Positions 19,316-28,087 of a stretch of DNA of 64,000 nt are shown here, piece by piece. The notes under the pieces are model-generated. The model had not been told where the DNA came from and ran no database searches. It worked only from the letters and a program-made list of their open reading frames with translations. The stretch spans positions 41,691 through 105,690 of the forward strand of contig CAIJRK010000053.1 in the NCBI GenBank assembly GCA_903823025.1, in the 5' to 3' direction. Position 1 is the first letter of the stretch. Each line of letters opens with the position of its first letter. This DNA is from an uncultured beta proteobacterium (GTDB lineage Bacteria; Pseudomonadota; Gammaproteobacteria; Burkholderiales; Burkholderiaceae_C). Position numbers and translations under genes: made by a program.

Positions 19316-20800
19316 TTAGTGCAGGGCTTGTTCAACCGCGCCGGGCTTGTCGTGAACGCCAAACTTGTCCACCAGCGTGGCGCTGGCTTGATCCAGGCCG
19401 ATGACCTCGACCTCGGTGCCTTCGCGCCTGAATTTGAGGACGGCTTTGTCCAGCGCACCCACAGCGGTGATGTCCCAAAATTGGGCACGACTCACGTCAA
19501 TGCGTACTTTGGCGACGGCTTCCTTGAAATCAAAAGCACCTAAAAATGCCTCTGAGGACGCAAAGAAAACCTGGCCGACGATGTCGTAAGTGCGCACCTG
19601 GCCCGCCACACTGCTGTGATTTTCAATGCGCAACATACGCCCGACTTTGCTCGCAAAGAAGATGCCCGACAGCAACACACCAGCAAACACACCTTTGGCC
19701 AAATCGTGCGTGGAAACGGTGACCACCACGGTGGTCAGCATCACAAAAGAAGAGCTTGACGGATGCTCACGCAGCTTGCGGATTGAGGCCCAATTGAAGG
19801 TGCCGATACTGACCATGATCATCACCGCCACCAACGCGGCCATCGGAATCTGCTTCACCCACGGGCCGAGAAACACCACCATGAGCAGCAAAAACACACC
19901 GGCGGCCAGGCAAGACAAACGTGTGCGACCACCTGATTTGATGTTGATCACCGACTGACCAATCATGGCGCAACCGGCCATGCCGCCAATGAACCCGCTG
20001 GCAATGTTGGCGACACCCTGACCGACGCATTCACGGTTTTTGTTACTCGGCGTGTCGGTCAGTTCATCCACAATGGAGGCCGTCATCATGGATTCCAGCA
20101 GACCGATCATCGCAAGGGTGGCGGCGTAGGGCAGGATGATTTTGAGCGTCTCCAAGTTGAGCGGCACATCGGGCCATAAAAAGACCGGCAAGGTGCTGGG
20201 CAGTTCACCCATGCTGCCGACGGTGCGAATGTCGAGCTTGAGTGCCATCGCCACGCCCGTCAGCACCACGATGGTGACCAATGGGGATGGGATCGTTTTG
20301 TTGAGGTACGGAAAGCCATAAATGATGACCAGACCGGCTGCCGTCATGGCGTAAACCACCCAGGAAACGTGGGTGAGTTCGGGTAGCTGCGCCAAGAAGA
20401 TAAGGATCGCCAAGGCGTTGACAAAGCCGGTGACCACCGAGCGCGAAACAAAACGCATCAGCGACCCCAGTTTCACCATCCCGGCGGCGATTTGCAGCAC
20501 GCCAGTGAGCACCGTGGTGGCCAGCAGATATTGCAAACCGTGGTCTTTCACCAGCGTCACCATCAGCAGCGCCATCGCGCCGGTGGCCGCTGAAATCATG
20601 CCAGGCCGCCCGCCGGTGAAGGCGGTGACAACCGCAATACAAAAGGCGGCGTAAAGCCCCACTTTGGGGTCCACGCCCGCAATGATGGAAAAGGCAATAG
20701 CTTCAGGAATGAGGGCCAGCGCAACCACGATACCGGCGAGTAAATCGCCCCGGATGTTGGAGAGCCAGTTGTGGCGGATATAAGAATAAATCATAGGCAA
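19316..20800 (-). CDS. SulP-family anion transporter (sulfate or bicarbonate)
   Basis: 494 residues. The N-terminal 380 residues hold ten or more hydrophobic segments with SulP features ([21 protein letters not shown] near the start, [22 protein letters not shown] in the middle). A STAS domain follows (about 395-494; [22 protein letters not shown]). Members import sulfate or bicarbonate with sodium or protons; the sequence does not settle the substrate. Confidence 0.9.
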   Translation of the reverse strand: MPMIYSYIRHNWLSNIRGDLLAGIVVALALIPEAIAFSIIAGVDPKVGLYAAFCIAVVTAFTGGRPGMISAATGAMALLMVTLVKDHGLQYLLATTVLTGVLQIAAGMVKLGSLMRFVSRSVVTGFVNALAILIFLAQLPELTHVSWVVYAMTAAGLVIIYGFPYLNKTIPSPLVTIVVLTGVAMALKLDIRTVGSMGELPSTLPVFLWPDVPLNLETLKIILPYAATLAMIGLLESMMTASIVDELTDTPSNKNRECVGQGVANIASGFIGGMAGCAMIGQSVINIKSGGRTRLSCLAAGVFLLLMVVFLGPWVKQIPMAALVAVMIMVSIGTFNWASIRKLREHPSSSSFVMLTTVVVTVSTHDLAKGVFAGVLLSGIFFASKVGRMLRIENHSSVAGQVRTYDIVGQVFFASSEAFLGAFDFKEAVAKVRIDVSRAQFWDITAVGALDKAVLKFRREGTEVEVIGLDQASATLVDKFGVHDKPGAVEQALH

Positions 20801-21095
20801 AGCAGGCCGTGACCGGGCAGAGCCGGGCAGCCGTGAATCAATTTTAAAAGTCGGAAATAAACCTGGCCGCTGCGTTGCGGCGGGTTAACGAAAAGACAGG
20901 GAAGTGTGCGCGTCAAGGCGGCACGCGAGTGACAAATTAAGGCGGTGTCACAGAACAAAAGTAACCACGCGGCAGTTCTTTACGGGCGCGATTGACCCCG
21001 GAAGTCAAGAAAGTGTGGCAGCGTTTGTGCATCGCAACATTCTAGCAACCGGGTTTGATAGATGCCTTAAAAGGTCACTCAAGACGCGCGCTGGC
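20801..21095. other. Intergenic region between the SulP gene and the DapB-like gene
   Basis: About 295 bases with no plausible gene. It must hold the SulP promoter (read to the left) and the end of the DapB-like gene. I see no convincing repeat or terminator. Confidence 0.4.
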
Positions 21096-21842
21096 CTACG
21101 CTTCAATCAATTGGTCGCGCACTTTTTGCATCAACAAGTCGTCAAACGTATAAAAACCATTGTCACAATGGCGCAGCTGATCCAGCGCAAAAGCGGCGCC
21201 AGTGCCAAAGGCTTCGCGCCGGATGGAGTCATGAATCAGGCGAACCGTTTGGAACGGAAACCCGAAAATCACCTCATGGTGACCGACGATGCCACCCAAC
21301 CGCAGCGAGGTGATGCGCTCGCCGTCAATCGACAGGCTTTCGGCAATTTTGCGGGCCGTGCCAGAAATTTCAGTTTTCTCCCGGAAGTGCTGTTCCAGAA
21401 TCTCTATGTCGGCAAACGGCGCAATCGTGCGCAGCAATTTGGCCGCCAGAATCAAAAAGTTAATGCCCAGGGTGATGTTGGGGGAACACAAAACCCGTGC
21501 GTCGTTGCCCAGACTGCGAATGTATTCAAGGTCGTCCTCGTTGTAAGCCGAGATGGCGCTGACCAACATCAAATGGCGCTTGCGCACCTCTTCGCCATAC
21601 AGACGAACCGCGTCGGGCTGCGAGAAGTCAACCAGCGCATCGACCGGATGGGTATCCAGCCAGTCACTGAACACGACGCTGTCAAGACCCATGAGCGGGA
21701 TGTCCGTGCCGGGCACGCAGGCTTGACTGGCGTTCGCCGTGCGTCGGGCCACCCAACACAACTCATAGCGTGGGTCAGCGCGCAGCACCTCGGCAACCGC
21801 CTGGCCTGCTTTGCCGTATCCCATTAGACCAACTCGAATCAT
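21096..21842 (-). CDS. DapB-like dihydrodipicolinate reductase family protein
   Basis: 248 residues from the ATG at 21842, which has AGGGGA 7 bases upstream; longer frames lack a ribosome site. The N-terminal Rossmann motif is VGLMGYGKAGQAV. The C-terminal half resembles the DapB tetramerisation/catalytic domain: HFREKTEISGTARKIAESL lies where canonical DapB has HHxxKxDAPSGTA. The His pair and the APSGT core are altered, so this is a paralogue rather than the housekeeping lysine enzyme. It is divergent from the ClC channel. Confidence 0.75.
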   Translation of the reverse strand: MIRVGLMGYGKAGQAVAEVLRADPRYELCWVARRTANASQACVPGTDIPLMGLDSVVFSDWLDTHPVDALVDFSQPDAVRLYGEEVRKRHLMLVSAISAYNEDDLEYIRSLGNDARVLCSPNITLGINFLILAAKLLRTIAPFADIEILEQHFREKTEISGTARKIAESLSIDGERITSLRLGGIVGHHEVIFGFPFQTVRLIHDSIRREAFGTGAAFALDQLRHCDNGFYTFDDLLMQKVRDQLIEA

Positions 21843-21949
21843 GACATTCCCCTTTTCTGTGAGCATTGTTTTTACTTTAAGGTGATAGTGATTACATTTG
21901 ATGCAGTGCAGCAAATGTTTGCATACAAATGCATCACAAAGAGTATCCC

Positions 21950-23269
21950 ATGCGTCCACAACCCCCAATTTTCCCTACCATCAAACAAGAAATATTTGAC
22001 TGGCGCCTATGGACGGGGCGCGCCGTGGTGCTGGCTTTTGCCGCATTGGCAGGTTTGACGGTAGTCGTCTTTACCTGGATGACCGAGCACGCCGCCGCCT
22101 ATTTTTCAAGTTTTGAAAAAAGTTTCTGGTGGGGTCCACTGCTTTTGACGCCTGTTTGCACCGCCGCGATTGTCTGGCTCACCCGACGTTACGCGCCCGG
22201 CGCGGCAGGCTCCGGAATTCCGCAAGTGATGGCGGCGATTGAACCTGAAGTACCTAAAAATTCGCGTCACATTTTTGTCTCTCTCAAACTAAGCGTGATC
22301 AAAATGCTGCTCACCACTTGGGGCTTGCTGGCCGGTTTATCGTTGGGACGCGAAGGCCCGTCCGTGCAAATCGCCGCTGGCGTGATGCACAATGCCCGCC
22401 GCTGGCTGCCCGCTCGGTCACAGGTGTCGGACAACGGTCTATTGGTCGCCGGTGGCGCGGCAGGCATTGCAGCGGCCTTTAATACACCGCTGGGTGGCGT
22501 GATGTTTGCCATTGAAGAGCTGTCGCGCAAGCCCGAAAATCGCAGCAACGGGTTGATCGTGGCTGCTATTGTGCTGGGCGGGTTAATGTCTGTTTCGGTG
22601 TACGGCAACATCACTTATTTTGGTGTCATACAGGTTCAAAACTTTGGTTGGGCGCTGTTGCTGCCCGGCTTGTTAGTGGCGGTTTGTACCGGCGTGGCAG
22701 GTGGATTGTTTGCCCGGTTGCTCATCATTTCACTGGCTGGCGTGTCGGGTGACTGGTTCAGCCGCTGGCGCCGCAAAGCACCCGTTCGATTTGCTGCGGC
22801 CTGCGGTTTGGCGGTGGCGGTACTGGGTTTGGCAAGTCATGGGGACACTTTTGGCAGTGGCTACGACCCCACGCGCGCCATGCTCGATGGCGACGGTGAC
22901 GCCTCGCCGCTTTATGTGCTACTCAAATTTATGGCGACCTGGATCACTACTTGGGCGGGCGTGCCGGGTGGACTTTTTGCCCCGGCGCTGGCGATTGGCG
23001 GTGCCATGGGCAACGACATCGCCCAGCTAACAGGTTATGTCAATGCCCCGACGTTGATCGCTTTGGGCATGGCCGGTTTTCTGGCCGCTGTGACCCAAGC
23101 GCCTTTAACCGCTTTCATCATCGTGATGGAAATGGTGAGTGGTCACGCACTGGTGCTCAGTCTGATGTCCAGCGCGTTGATTGCCAGCGGTGTGTCGCGC
23201 TTAATCAGCGCCCCGCTTTACACCGCGCTGGCTGAGTTGCAGTTGCAGCGCTTGCCCACGCGAGGGTGA
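21950..23269 (+). CDS. ClC-family chloride channel/transporter
   Basis: About 439 residues from 21950 (weak AAAGAG site 6 bases before). It shows the three ClC selectivity motifs: GSGIPQV, GREGPSVQ (with the gating glutamate) and VPGGLFAPALAIGGAMG. Roughly ten to twelve membrane helices. It ends without CBS domains. The last 69 bases overlap the convergent hemerythrin gene. Confidence 0.93.
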   Translation: MRPQPPIFPTIKQEIFDWRLWTGRAVVLAFAALAGLTVVVFTWMTEHAAAYFSSFEKSFWWGPLLLTPVCTAAIVWLTRRYAPGAAGSGIPQVMAAIEPEVPKNSRHIFVSLKLSVIKMLLTTWGLLAGLSLGREGPSVQIAAGVMHNARRWLPARSQVSDNGLLVAGGAAGIAAAFNTPLGGVMFAIEELSRKPENRSNGLIVAAIVLGGLMSVSVYGNITYFGVIQVQNFGWALLLPGLLVAVCTGVAGGLFARLLIISLAGVSGDWFSRWRRKAPVRFAAACGLAVAVLGLASHGDTFGSGYDPTRAMLDGDGDASPLYVLLKFMATWITTWAGVPGGLFAPALAIGGAMGNDIAQLTGYVNAPTLIALGMAGFLAAVTQAPLTAFIIVMEMVSGHALVLSLMSSALIASGVSRLISAPLYTALAELQLQRLPTRG

Positions 23270-23686
23270 CACCGCTGACTGGGTTGGCTTGTTTGGCTTG
23301 AGAAAAGACAGCAACTCTTTGTCGTTGCGACGAATGTGCAGCGACAACCAGTCGCGCAGCACGGTGGACAATTGCGAGGCCACCGTGATACTGCCCGCCT
23401 TATATTTCTGACGCAGGTCATGCAAACTGTCGATAAACAGACGATGACCCAGCTTGTGTTTTTCCAGATTCGGAAAGTTGACAGACGCCATTAACTGCTC
23501 TTCCATGCGCAGGTGATCTGCCGTGTAGTGAATCAGGGCATCCAAAATTTTGGCCACGACGACTTGACCGCCGCCTTGACTGGTCGCCGTATGCAGTTCG
23601 TTGACCATCGCAACCAACTTGCGGTGATCCTGGTCAATCGGGCCGTGATCAATCACCAAGTCATCCGCCCATTCAAAATATGCCAT
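23201..23686 (-). CDS. Bacteriohemerythrin (di-iron O2-binding protein)
   Basis: 161 residues. The di-iron ligands appear in the family pattern: His21, His53, His58/Glu62 (HxxxE), His77/His81 (HxxxH) and His117/Asp122 (HxxxxD). It binds O2 reversibly and can sense or carry it. It lies 33 bases after the chemoreceptor gene in the same direction, which suggests an O2-responsive pair. The extra C-terminal tail (from about 130) is antisense to the end of the ClC gene. An AGGATGAGCT ribosome site precedes the ATG. Confidence 0.92.
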   Translation of the reverse strand: MAYFEWADDLVIDHGPIDQDHRKLVAMVNELHTATSQGGGQVVVAKILDALIHYTADHLRMEEQLMASVNFPNLEKHKLGHRLFIDSLHDLRQKYKAGSITVASQLSTVLRDWLSLHIRRNDKELLSFLKPNKPTQSAVSPSRGQALQLQLSQRGVKRGAD

Positions 23687-23719
23687 AGCTCATCCTTTTG
23701 TGTTGCATTGACGACTCTT

Positions 23720-25297
23720 TTACGCCAATGCCAAGTCACCCCGGTGACCCAGCTTGAACACGCTCACCACTTGCACCATGCCATTGGCCTGATGCGCCAG
23801 CGATTGCGCCGCTGCGGCCGCCTCTTCCACCAAAGCCGCATTGGACTGGGTAACTTGGTCCATTTGCGTCATAGCCTGGTTAATTTGGTCGATGCCCGCT
23901 GTCTGGTCCTGACTGGCCGCCGTGATTTCGCCCATGATGTCGGCGACGCGGCGCACGCTCACCACAATTTCATCCATGGTGCTGCCCGCCTGCTCGACTA
24001 ACTTGCAGCCTTCGGTGACGTTGTCCACCGACGCGCCAATCAGCGATTTGATTTCTTTGGCCGCGATGGCGGAGCGTCCGGCCAAAGAACGCACTTCGCT
24101 GGCGACCACGGCAAAACCACGCCCTTGTTCACCCGCCCGTGCGGCCTCCACTGCCGCGTTCAACGCCAGAATATTGGTCTGAAAAGCAATGCCGTCAATC
24201 ACGCCAATGATGTCGGCAATTCTTTTGGATGACACGTTAATCGCCTCCATCGTTTGCACCACTTGGGCCACAACGGCCCCGCCTTGAACGGCCACCGATG
24301 AGGCCGACCCGGCCAGTTGGTTAGCCTGTTTGCCACTTTCAAAGTTTTGTTTGACTGTGGCGGCCAGTTCTTCCATCGAGGCCGCTGTTTGCTCCAGCGC
24401 ACTGGCCTGTTCTTCCGTGCGCGAGGATAAGTCCAGATTACCCGCTGCAATCTGGCTGGTCGCTGTGGCCATCGCGTCAGAGCCTTGGCGCACGGTACTC
24501 ACCACCATGGTTAAATTTTCCTGCATGGCCTTGAGTTGGGCCATCAGGCTGGTGCTGTCACCGGGTTTCAGATCAATGAGGACGTTCAGTTGGCCCTCGC
24601 CCACGCGCTTGGCAACCTCAGCCGCCTCGCCCGGTTCACCGCCTAGCTGGCGGCTGATCGAGCGCACGGTGAGCAAGCCAAAAAGCCCGGTCAGCAAGAT
24701 ACCGCCCAAAATGGCGGCGATGGAGAAACTGCGAATCGTGTCGTAGCGTGCCGTGGCTTGGGTGAACTCTTTTTTAGCCACGTCCACTTGAAGCTTCATC
24801 AGCGCTGTGACGCTGACACCGACCGGCAAATACAAAGTGCGCACTTTATCAAGCGCGATGCGTCGGGCGTCTTCCAGGTCATTCGCCCGCAAGCTGGCAA
24901 CGGCGGCCTGCAGACCTTCCCGCACAAATTGGGCGCGGTCTCTGGCGAAGTTTTGGGACAACGCCTGTTCCTCAGCCGTCAACTTGGTCTGCATATAAGT
25001 GGCCCAGATTTGGCTGATGCTGGCGATATTGGCATCCACTTCGGCGGTGTCGCGACTGATTTCCGCGGGGTTGGGACTGAGCAAATTACCGGCAATCAGC
25101 AGGCGGTTACGCAGAATTAAGGCGTTGATGTCAGCAATTTGGCCCATTGGAACGGTACGGTCCAGGTACACCGATCTGAGAGCCTCGTTGGACTTGCTGA
25201 TGCCAAACAAGCCAAGGGCGCCAATACCAATCAGTCCTAATGACAGGCTACCCATCAAGAGAATCAGGCGGGTCGATATTTTCAGGTTATTGAACAT
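23720..25297 (-). CDS. Methyl-accepting chemotaxis protein (four-helix-bundle sensor)
   Basis: 525 residues. A membrane helix at about 11-33 is followed by a periplasmic four-helix-bundle-like domain (about 35-185), a second helix (about 190-212), HAMP, and the signalling tip [27 protein letters not shown]. It lacks a C-terminal methyltransferase-docking pentapeptide (ends HRGDLALA). Methylation-site-like [17 protein letters not shown] repeats are present. The ligand is unknown. It probably shares a transcript with the hemerythrin gene. Confidence 0.92.
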   Translation of the reverse strand: MFNNLKISTRLILLMGSLSLGLIGIGALGLFGISKSNEALRSVYLDRTVPMGQIADINALILRNRLLIAGNLLSPNPAEISRDTAEVDANIASISQIWATYMQTKLTAEEQALSQNFARDRAQFVREGLQAAVASLRANDLEDARRIALDKVRTLYLPVGVSVTALMKLQVDVAKKEFTQATARYDTIRSFSIAAILGGILLTGLFGLLTVRSISRQLGGEPGEAAEVAKRVGEGQLNVLIDLKPGDSTSLMAQLKAMQENLTMVVSTVRQGSDAMATATSQIAAGNLDLSSRTEEQASALEQTAASMEELAATVKQNFESGKQANQLAGSASSVAVQGGAVVAQVVQTMEAINVSSKRIADIIGVIDGIAFQTNILALNAAVEAARAGEQGRGFAVVASEVRSLAGRSAIAAKEIKSLIGASVDNVTEGCKLVEQAGSTMDEIVVSVRRVADIMGEITAASQDQTAGIDQINQAMTQMDQVTQSNAALVEEAAAAAQSLAHQANGMVQVVSVFKLGHRGDLALA

Positions 25298-25315
25298 TTA
25301 CGGAAATTATTTGAA

Positions 25316-26425
25316 TTATTGCTTGGCGCCAAGCGCTAACGCGGCAGCGCGTGAGTGGGCCAGTTCTTGGGTATCAGGCGCCGTCTGAGTCGGCCAGCCT
25401 GCCAGGTGTTGCAGGGTTAACTCGCACAGCGCTGTGAGCCAGATCGGGTCATCGTTAAGACAGGGGATGTAGTTAAATTCCTGACCGCCTGCCAGTAAAA
25501 ACGCGGCCCGGCCTTCCATGGCGATTTCTTCCAAAGTTTCCAGGCAGTCGCTGGTAAAACCAGGACACACCACATCGACCCGCTTGACGCCCGCTTTGCC
25601 CATGGCAATCAGAGACGGTTCGGTGTACGGCTCCAGCCACTTGGCGCGGCCCAGGCGCGATTGAAACGTGACTTTGAACTGGTCTGGTTTAAGTCCCAGT
25701 TTCTCAGCCAGCAGCCGTGCGGTTTTAAAACATTCGCAGTGGTAGGGGTCGCCCAGGTGCAGCGTGCGTTCGGGCACGCCGTGAAAGCTCATGACCAGTT
25801 GATCGGGTTTTCCATTGATTTTCCAGTAGCTTTGGATGTTGGCCGCCAACGCTGCAATGTAGCGCCGGTCGTCGTGGTAATGGTTAATAAAGCGCAGTTC
25901 CGGGATGTTGCGCACTTTGCCCGCCCAGGCATAGACCGCATCAAACAGGCTGGCCGTCGTGGTGGCTGAATATTGAGGGTAGGCGGGCAAAATCAGCACG
26001 CGGGTCGTGCCCTCGGCCTTGAGGGCATCGAGCTGCTCCTGAATGGACGTGCTGCCATACCGCATGGCATAGCGCACTTGCACCGTGTGCCCGCGTTGCG
26101 CCAGCCAGCCTTGCAGCATCTTGGCCTGCTTTTCAGTCCAGACTTTGAGCGGTGAGCCTTCAGCGGTCCAGACGCTGGCATATTTGGCCGCTGATTTGGC
26201 AGGCCGAAAGCGCAGGATGATGCCGTGCAAAATCAGCCACCAAAGCAGCCGGGGAATTTCGACCACGCGCGCATCGCTTAAAAACTCGCGTAAAAAACGA
26301 CGTACATCAGGGGTTGTGGGCGTGTCGGGCGTGCCCAGGTTGCAAAACAGCACGGCGGTGCGAGGCACCTGACCGTGGGTAAATGGGGGTTCTGTGGCAA
26401 AGGCGCCATGCTTGTTTGAGGTCAT
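25316..26425 (-). CDS. hemH: Ferrochelatase (last step of protohaem synthesis)
   Basis: 369 residues from the ATG at 26425. It inserts Fe2+ into protoporphyrin IX. Family features include [20 protein letters not shown] near the start, the conserved histidine in [16 protein letters not shown], and [15 protein letters not shown]. The start lies 19 bases from the divergent start of the HAD gene, so the two promoters must overlap the neighbouring coding sequence. Confidence 0.95.
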   Translation of the reverse strand: MTSNKHGAFATEPPFTHGQVPRTAVLFCNLGTPDTPTTPDVRRFLREFLSDARVVEIPRLLWWLILHGIILRFRPAKSAAKYASVWTAEGSPLKVWTEKQAKMLQGWLAQRGHTVQVRYAMRYGSTSIQEQLDALKAEGTTRVLILPAYPQYSATTTASLFDAVYAWAGKVRNIPELRFINHYHDDRRYIAALAANIQSYWKINGKPDQLVMSFHGVPERTLHLGDPYHCECFKTARLLAEKLGLKPDQFKVTFQSRLGRAKWLEPYTEPSLIAMGKAGVKRVDVVCPGFTSDCLETLEEIAMEGRAAFLLAGGQEFNYIPCLNDDPIWLTALCELTLQHLAGWPTQTAPDTQELAHSRAAALALGAKQ

Positions 26426-26444
26426 GCAGTATTCTCTCGCACCT

Positions 26445-27173
26445 ATGCTGGATATTTCAAAAATCAAGGTAATAACACTCGATCTGGACGACACTTTGTG
26501 GCCGATCTGGCCCACGATTGAGCGCGCTGAAAAAGCACTGTCAAGTTGGCTGGAGCAACAAGCGCCTGGCGCGGCGCGCGTCTTTGCCGATCTGCCGACC
26601 CGGCTGGCGCTGCGTCAACAAGTCGTGCGCACGCACCCTGAGTTGAGTCACGATTTAAGCGCCTTGCGCCGTGAGTCCATCCGCTTGGCGCTGCACCATG
26701 CGCAAGAAGACCTGCAGTTGGCTGAACCCGCCTTTGAGGTGTTTTTTGCCGAACGGATGCGGGTCGATTTGTTTGATGACGCGCGCCCGGCGCTGGCTTT
26801 TTTGGCAGCGCGCTTTCCGGTGGTTGCTTTGTCTAACGGCAATGCTGATGTGGCGCGCGTGGGTTTGGGCGAATTCTTTGCCGCCAGCCTGAATGCCCAG
26901 GAATTTGGCGTGGGTAAACCCGATCCGCGTATTTTTCATGCAGCCGCGCAAAGCGCAGGCGTGCCAGCGGATGCGGTGTTGCATGTGGGTGATGACGCCG
27001 CGCTGGATGTGTTGGGCGGCTTGGGGGCCGGGATGCAAACCGTGTGGGTAAACCGCAGTCAACAAGCGTGGGCGCATGATGCACGCCCTCACGTCACGGT
27101 TGAGACCTTGCGTGAGTTGTGCGACTTATTGGCCTCAGTGCCCCCTACCGTCGAATCAGTTGCCCGTCGGTAG
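26445..27173 (+). CDS. HAD-family phosphatase
   Basis: About 242 residues from 26445 ([20 protein letters not shown]). The catalytic aspartates are Asp13 and Asp15 in LDLDDT. Motif II is VALSNGNAD, and motifs III/IV are [11 protein letters not shown] and [18 protein letters not shown] subfamily IA cap domain lies between. The substrate is not evident. The start at 26424 would overlap hemH. It overlaps the convergent transglutaminase gene by 29 bases. Confidence 0.88.
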   Translation: MLDISKIKVITLDLDDTLWPIWPTIERAEKALSSWLEQQAPGAARVFADLPTRLALRQQVVRTHPELSHDLSALRRESIRLALHHAQEDLQLAEPAFEVFFAERMRVDLFDDARPALAFLAARFPVVALSNGNADVARVGLGEFFAASLNAQEFGVGKPDPRIFHAAAQSAGVPADAVLHVGDDAALDVLGGLGAGMQTVWVNRSQQAWAHDARPHVTVETLRELCDLLASVPPTVESVARR

Positions 27174-28023
27174 ATAGCCCGTGAGGCACTAAGTGCGGCA
27201 TCACCAGTGTGCCTTGGGCGTTAGTGATGGCCTCGATGTGGATCACCGGCGCGGCCCCGACAACGCCACCGAAAATCGTGGCAAAAGCGGCATCGGCGGC
27301 ATCGCGCCCGGTGCCAAAACGCACAAACCCCATAGGAATGGCTACGCCGGAGGGGTCAAACAAATACCAGCGCTCGCCCAGATACACCTCGACGTAGGCA
27401 TGAAAATCTGACGGGCCTAACGCAGGGTCGGCGCCAAAGTCAATCCCGGTGGCAAAGCGGGCCGGGATGTTGAGCGCACGACACAGGGCAATCATCAAAT
27501 GCGCAAAGTCGCGGCACACGCCGACCTCTTCGACCAGCGTGTCAATCGCGGTGGTGTTGCCGTTGGAGGTGTTGGACTGAAAGGTGACCCGTTGGTTGAC
27601 CCAGTCACAAATGGCCTGCACCCGGCTGTAGCCTTGCCACAAATGACCAAACTCATGGGCGGCCAGACGGAGCAGCCGATCCGACTGACAGTAGCGGCTG
27701 GGGTAGAGGTACGGCAGCACTGGCCCCGGCAGGTTGGCAATCGGCATTTCATGAAGCTGATCCGGTTGGGCCGTGTGGTGATGCACGTCCACCGTGGCCT
27801 CATAACGAACCTGGAGTGGCCCCGCCAACGCTTTAAGACGCAAAAAACGGGTGTGCGTGACCAAGTCGGTGTAAAGGTCTGACACCAGGGTTTGACTGAT
27901 GTTCAGCGACTCACTGACAACGGTTTGGTGATGGGTTTGTGCAGCATGGATATTGAAAATGAAATCGCAACCGGGCGGCGCGATGTCGTAATTCAGTTCT
28001 ATCGAGAATTTCAATCTGACCAT
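27145..28023 (-). CDS. Transglutaminase-like cysteine peptidase-fold protein
   Basis: About 292 residues from the ATG at 28023; a TTG at 28050 is an alternative. The catalytic triad is visible: Cys in VGVCRDFAHL, His in SDFHAYVEVYL and Asp in YLFDPSGVA. The N-terminal beta region (LKFSIELNYDIAPPG) is typical of bacterial transglutaminase-like proteins of COG1305. The substrate is unknown. Its end overlaps the HAD gene tail. Confidence 0.85.
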   Translation of the reverse strand: MVRLKFSIELNYDIAPPGCDFIFNIHAAQTHHQTVVSESLNISQTLVSDLYTDLVTHTRFLRLKALAGPLQVRYEATVDVHHHTAQPDQLHEMPIANLPGPVLPYLYPSRYCQSDRLLRLAAHEFGHLWQGYSRVQAICDWVNQRVTFQSNTSNGNTTAIDTLVEEVGVCRDFAHLMIALCRALNIPARFATGIDFGADPALGPSDFHAYVEVYLGERWYLFDPSGVAIPMGFVRFGTGRDAADAAFATIFGGVVGAAPVIHIEAITNAQGTLVMPHLVPHGLSTDGQLIRR

Positions 28024-28087
28024 GGGCAACTTTCTGTGGAGGAGTGTCAAAAACAGTCACGCAGGAAGTATGCCGGATCATGATGAA

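Noticed and set aside
20904..21827. A long plus-strand frame of 307 codons
   Set aside because: It lies antisense to the DapB-like gene, which has a good ribosome site and clear family motifs; the plus frame shows no recognisable domain.
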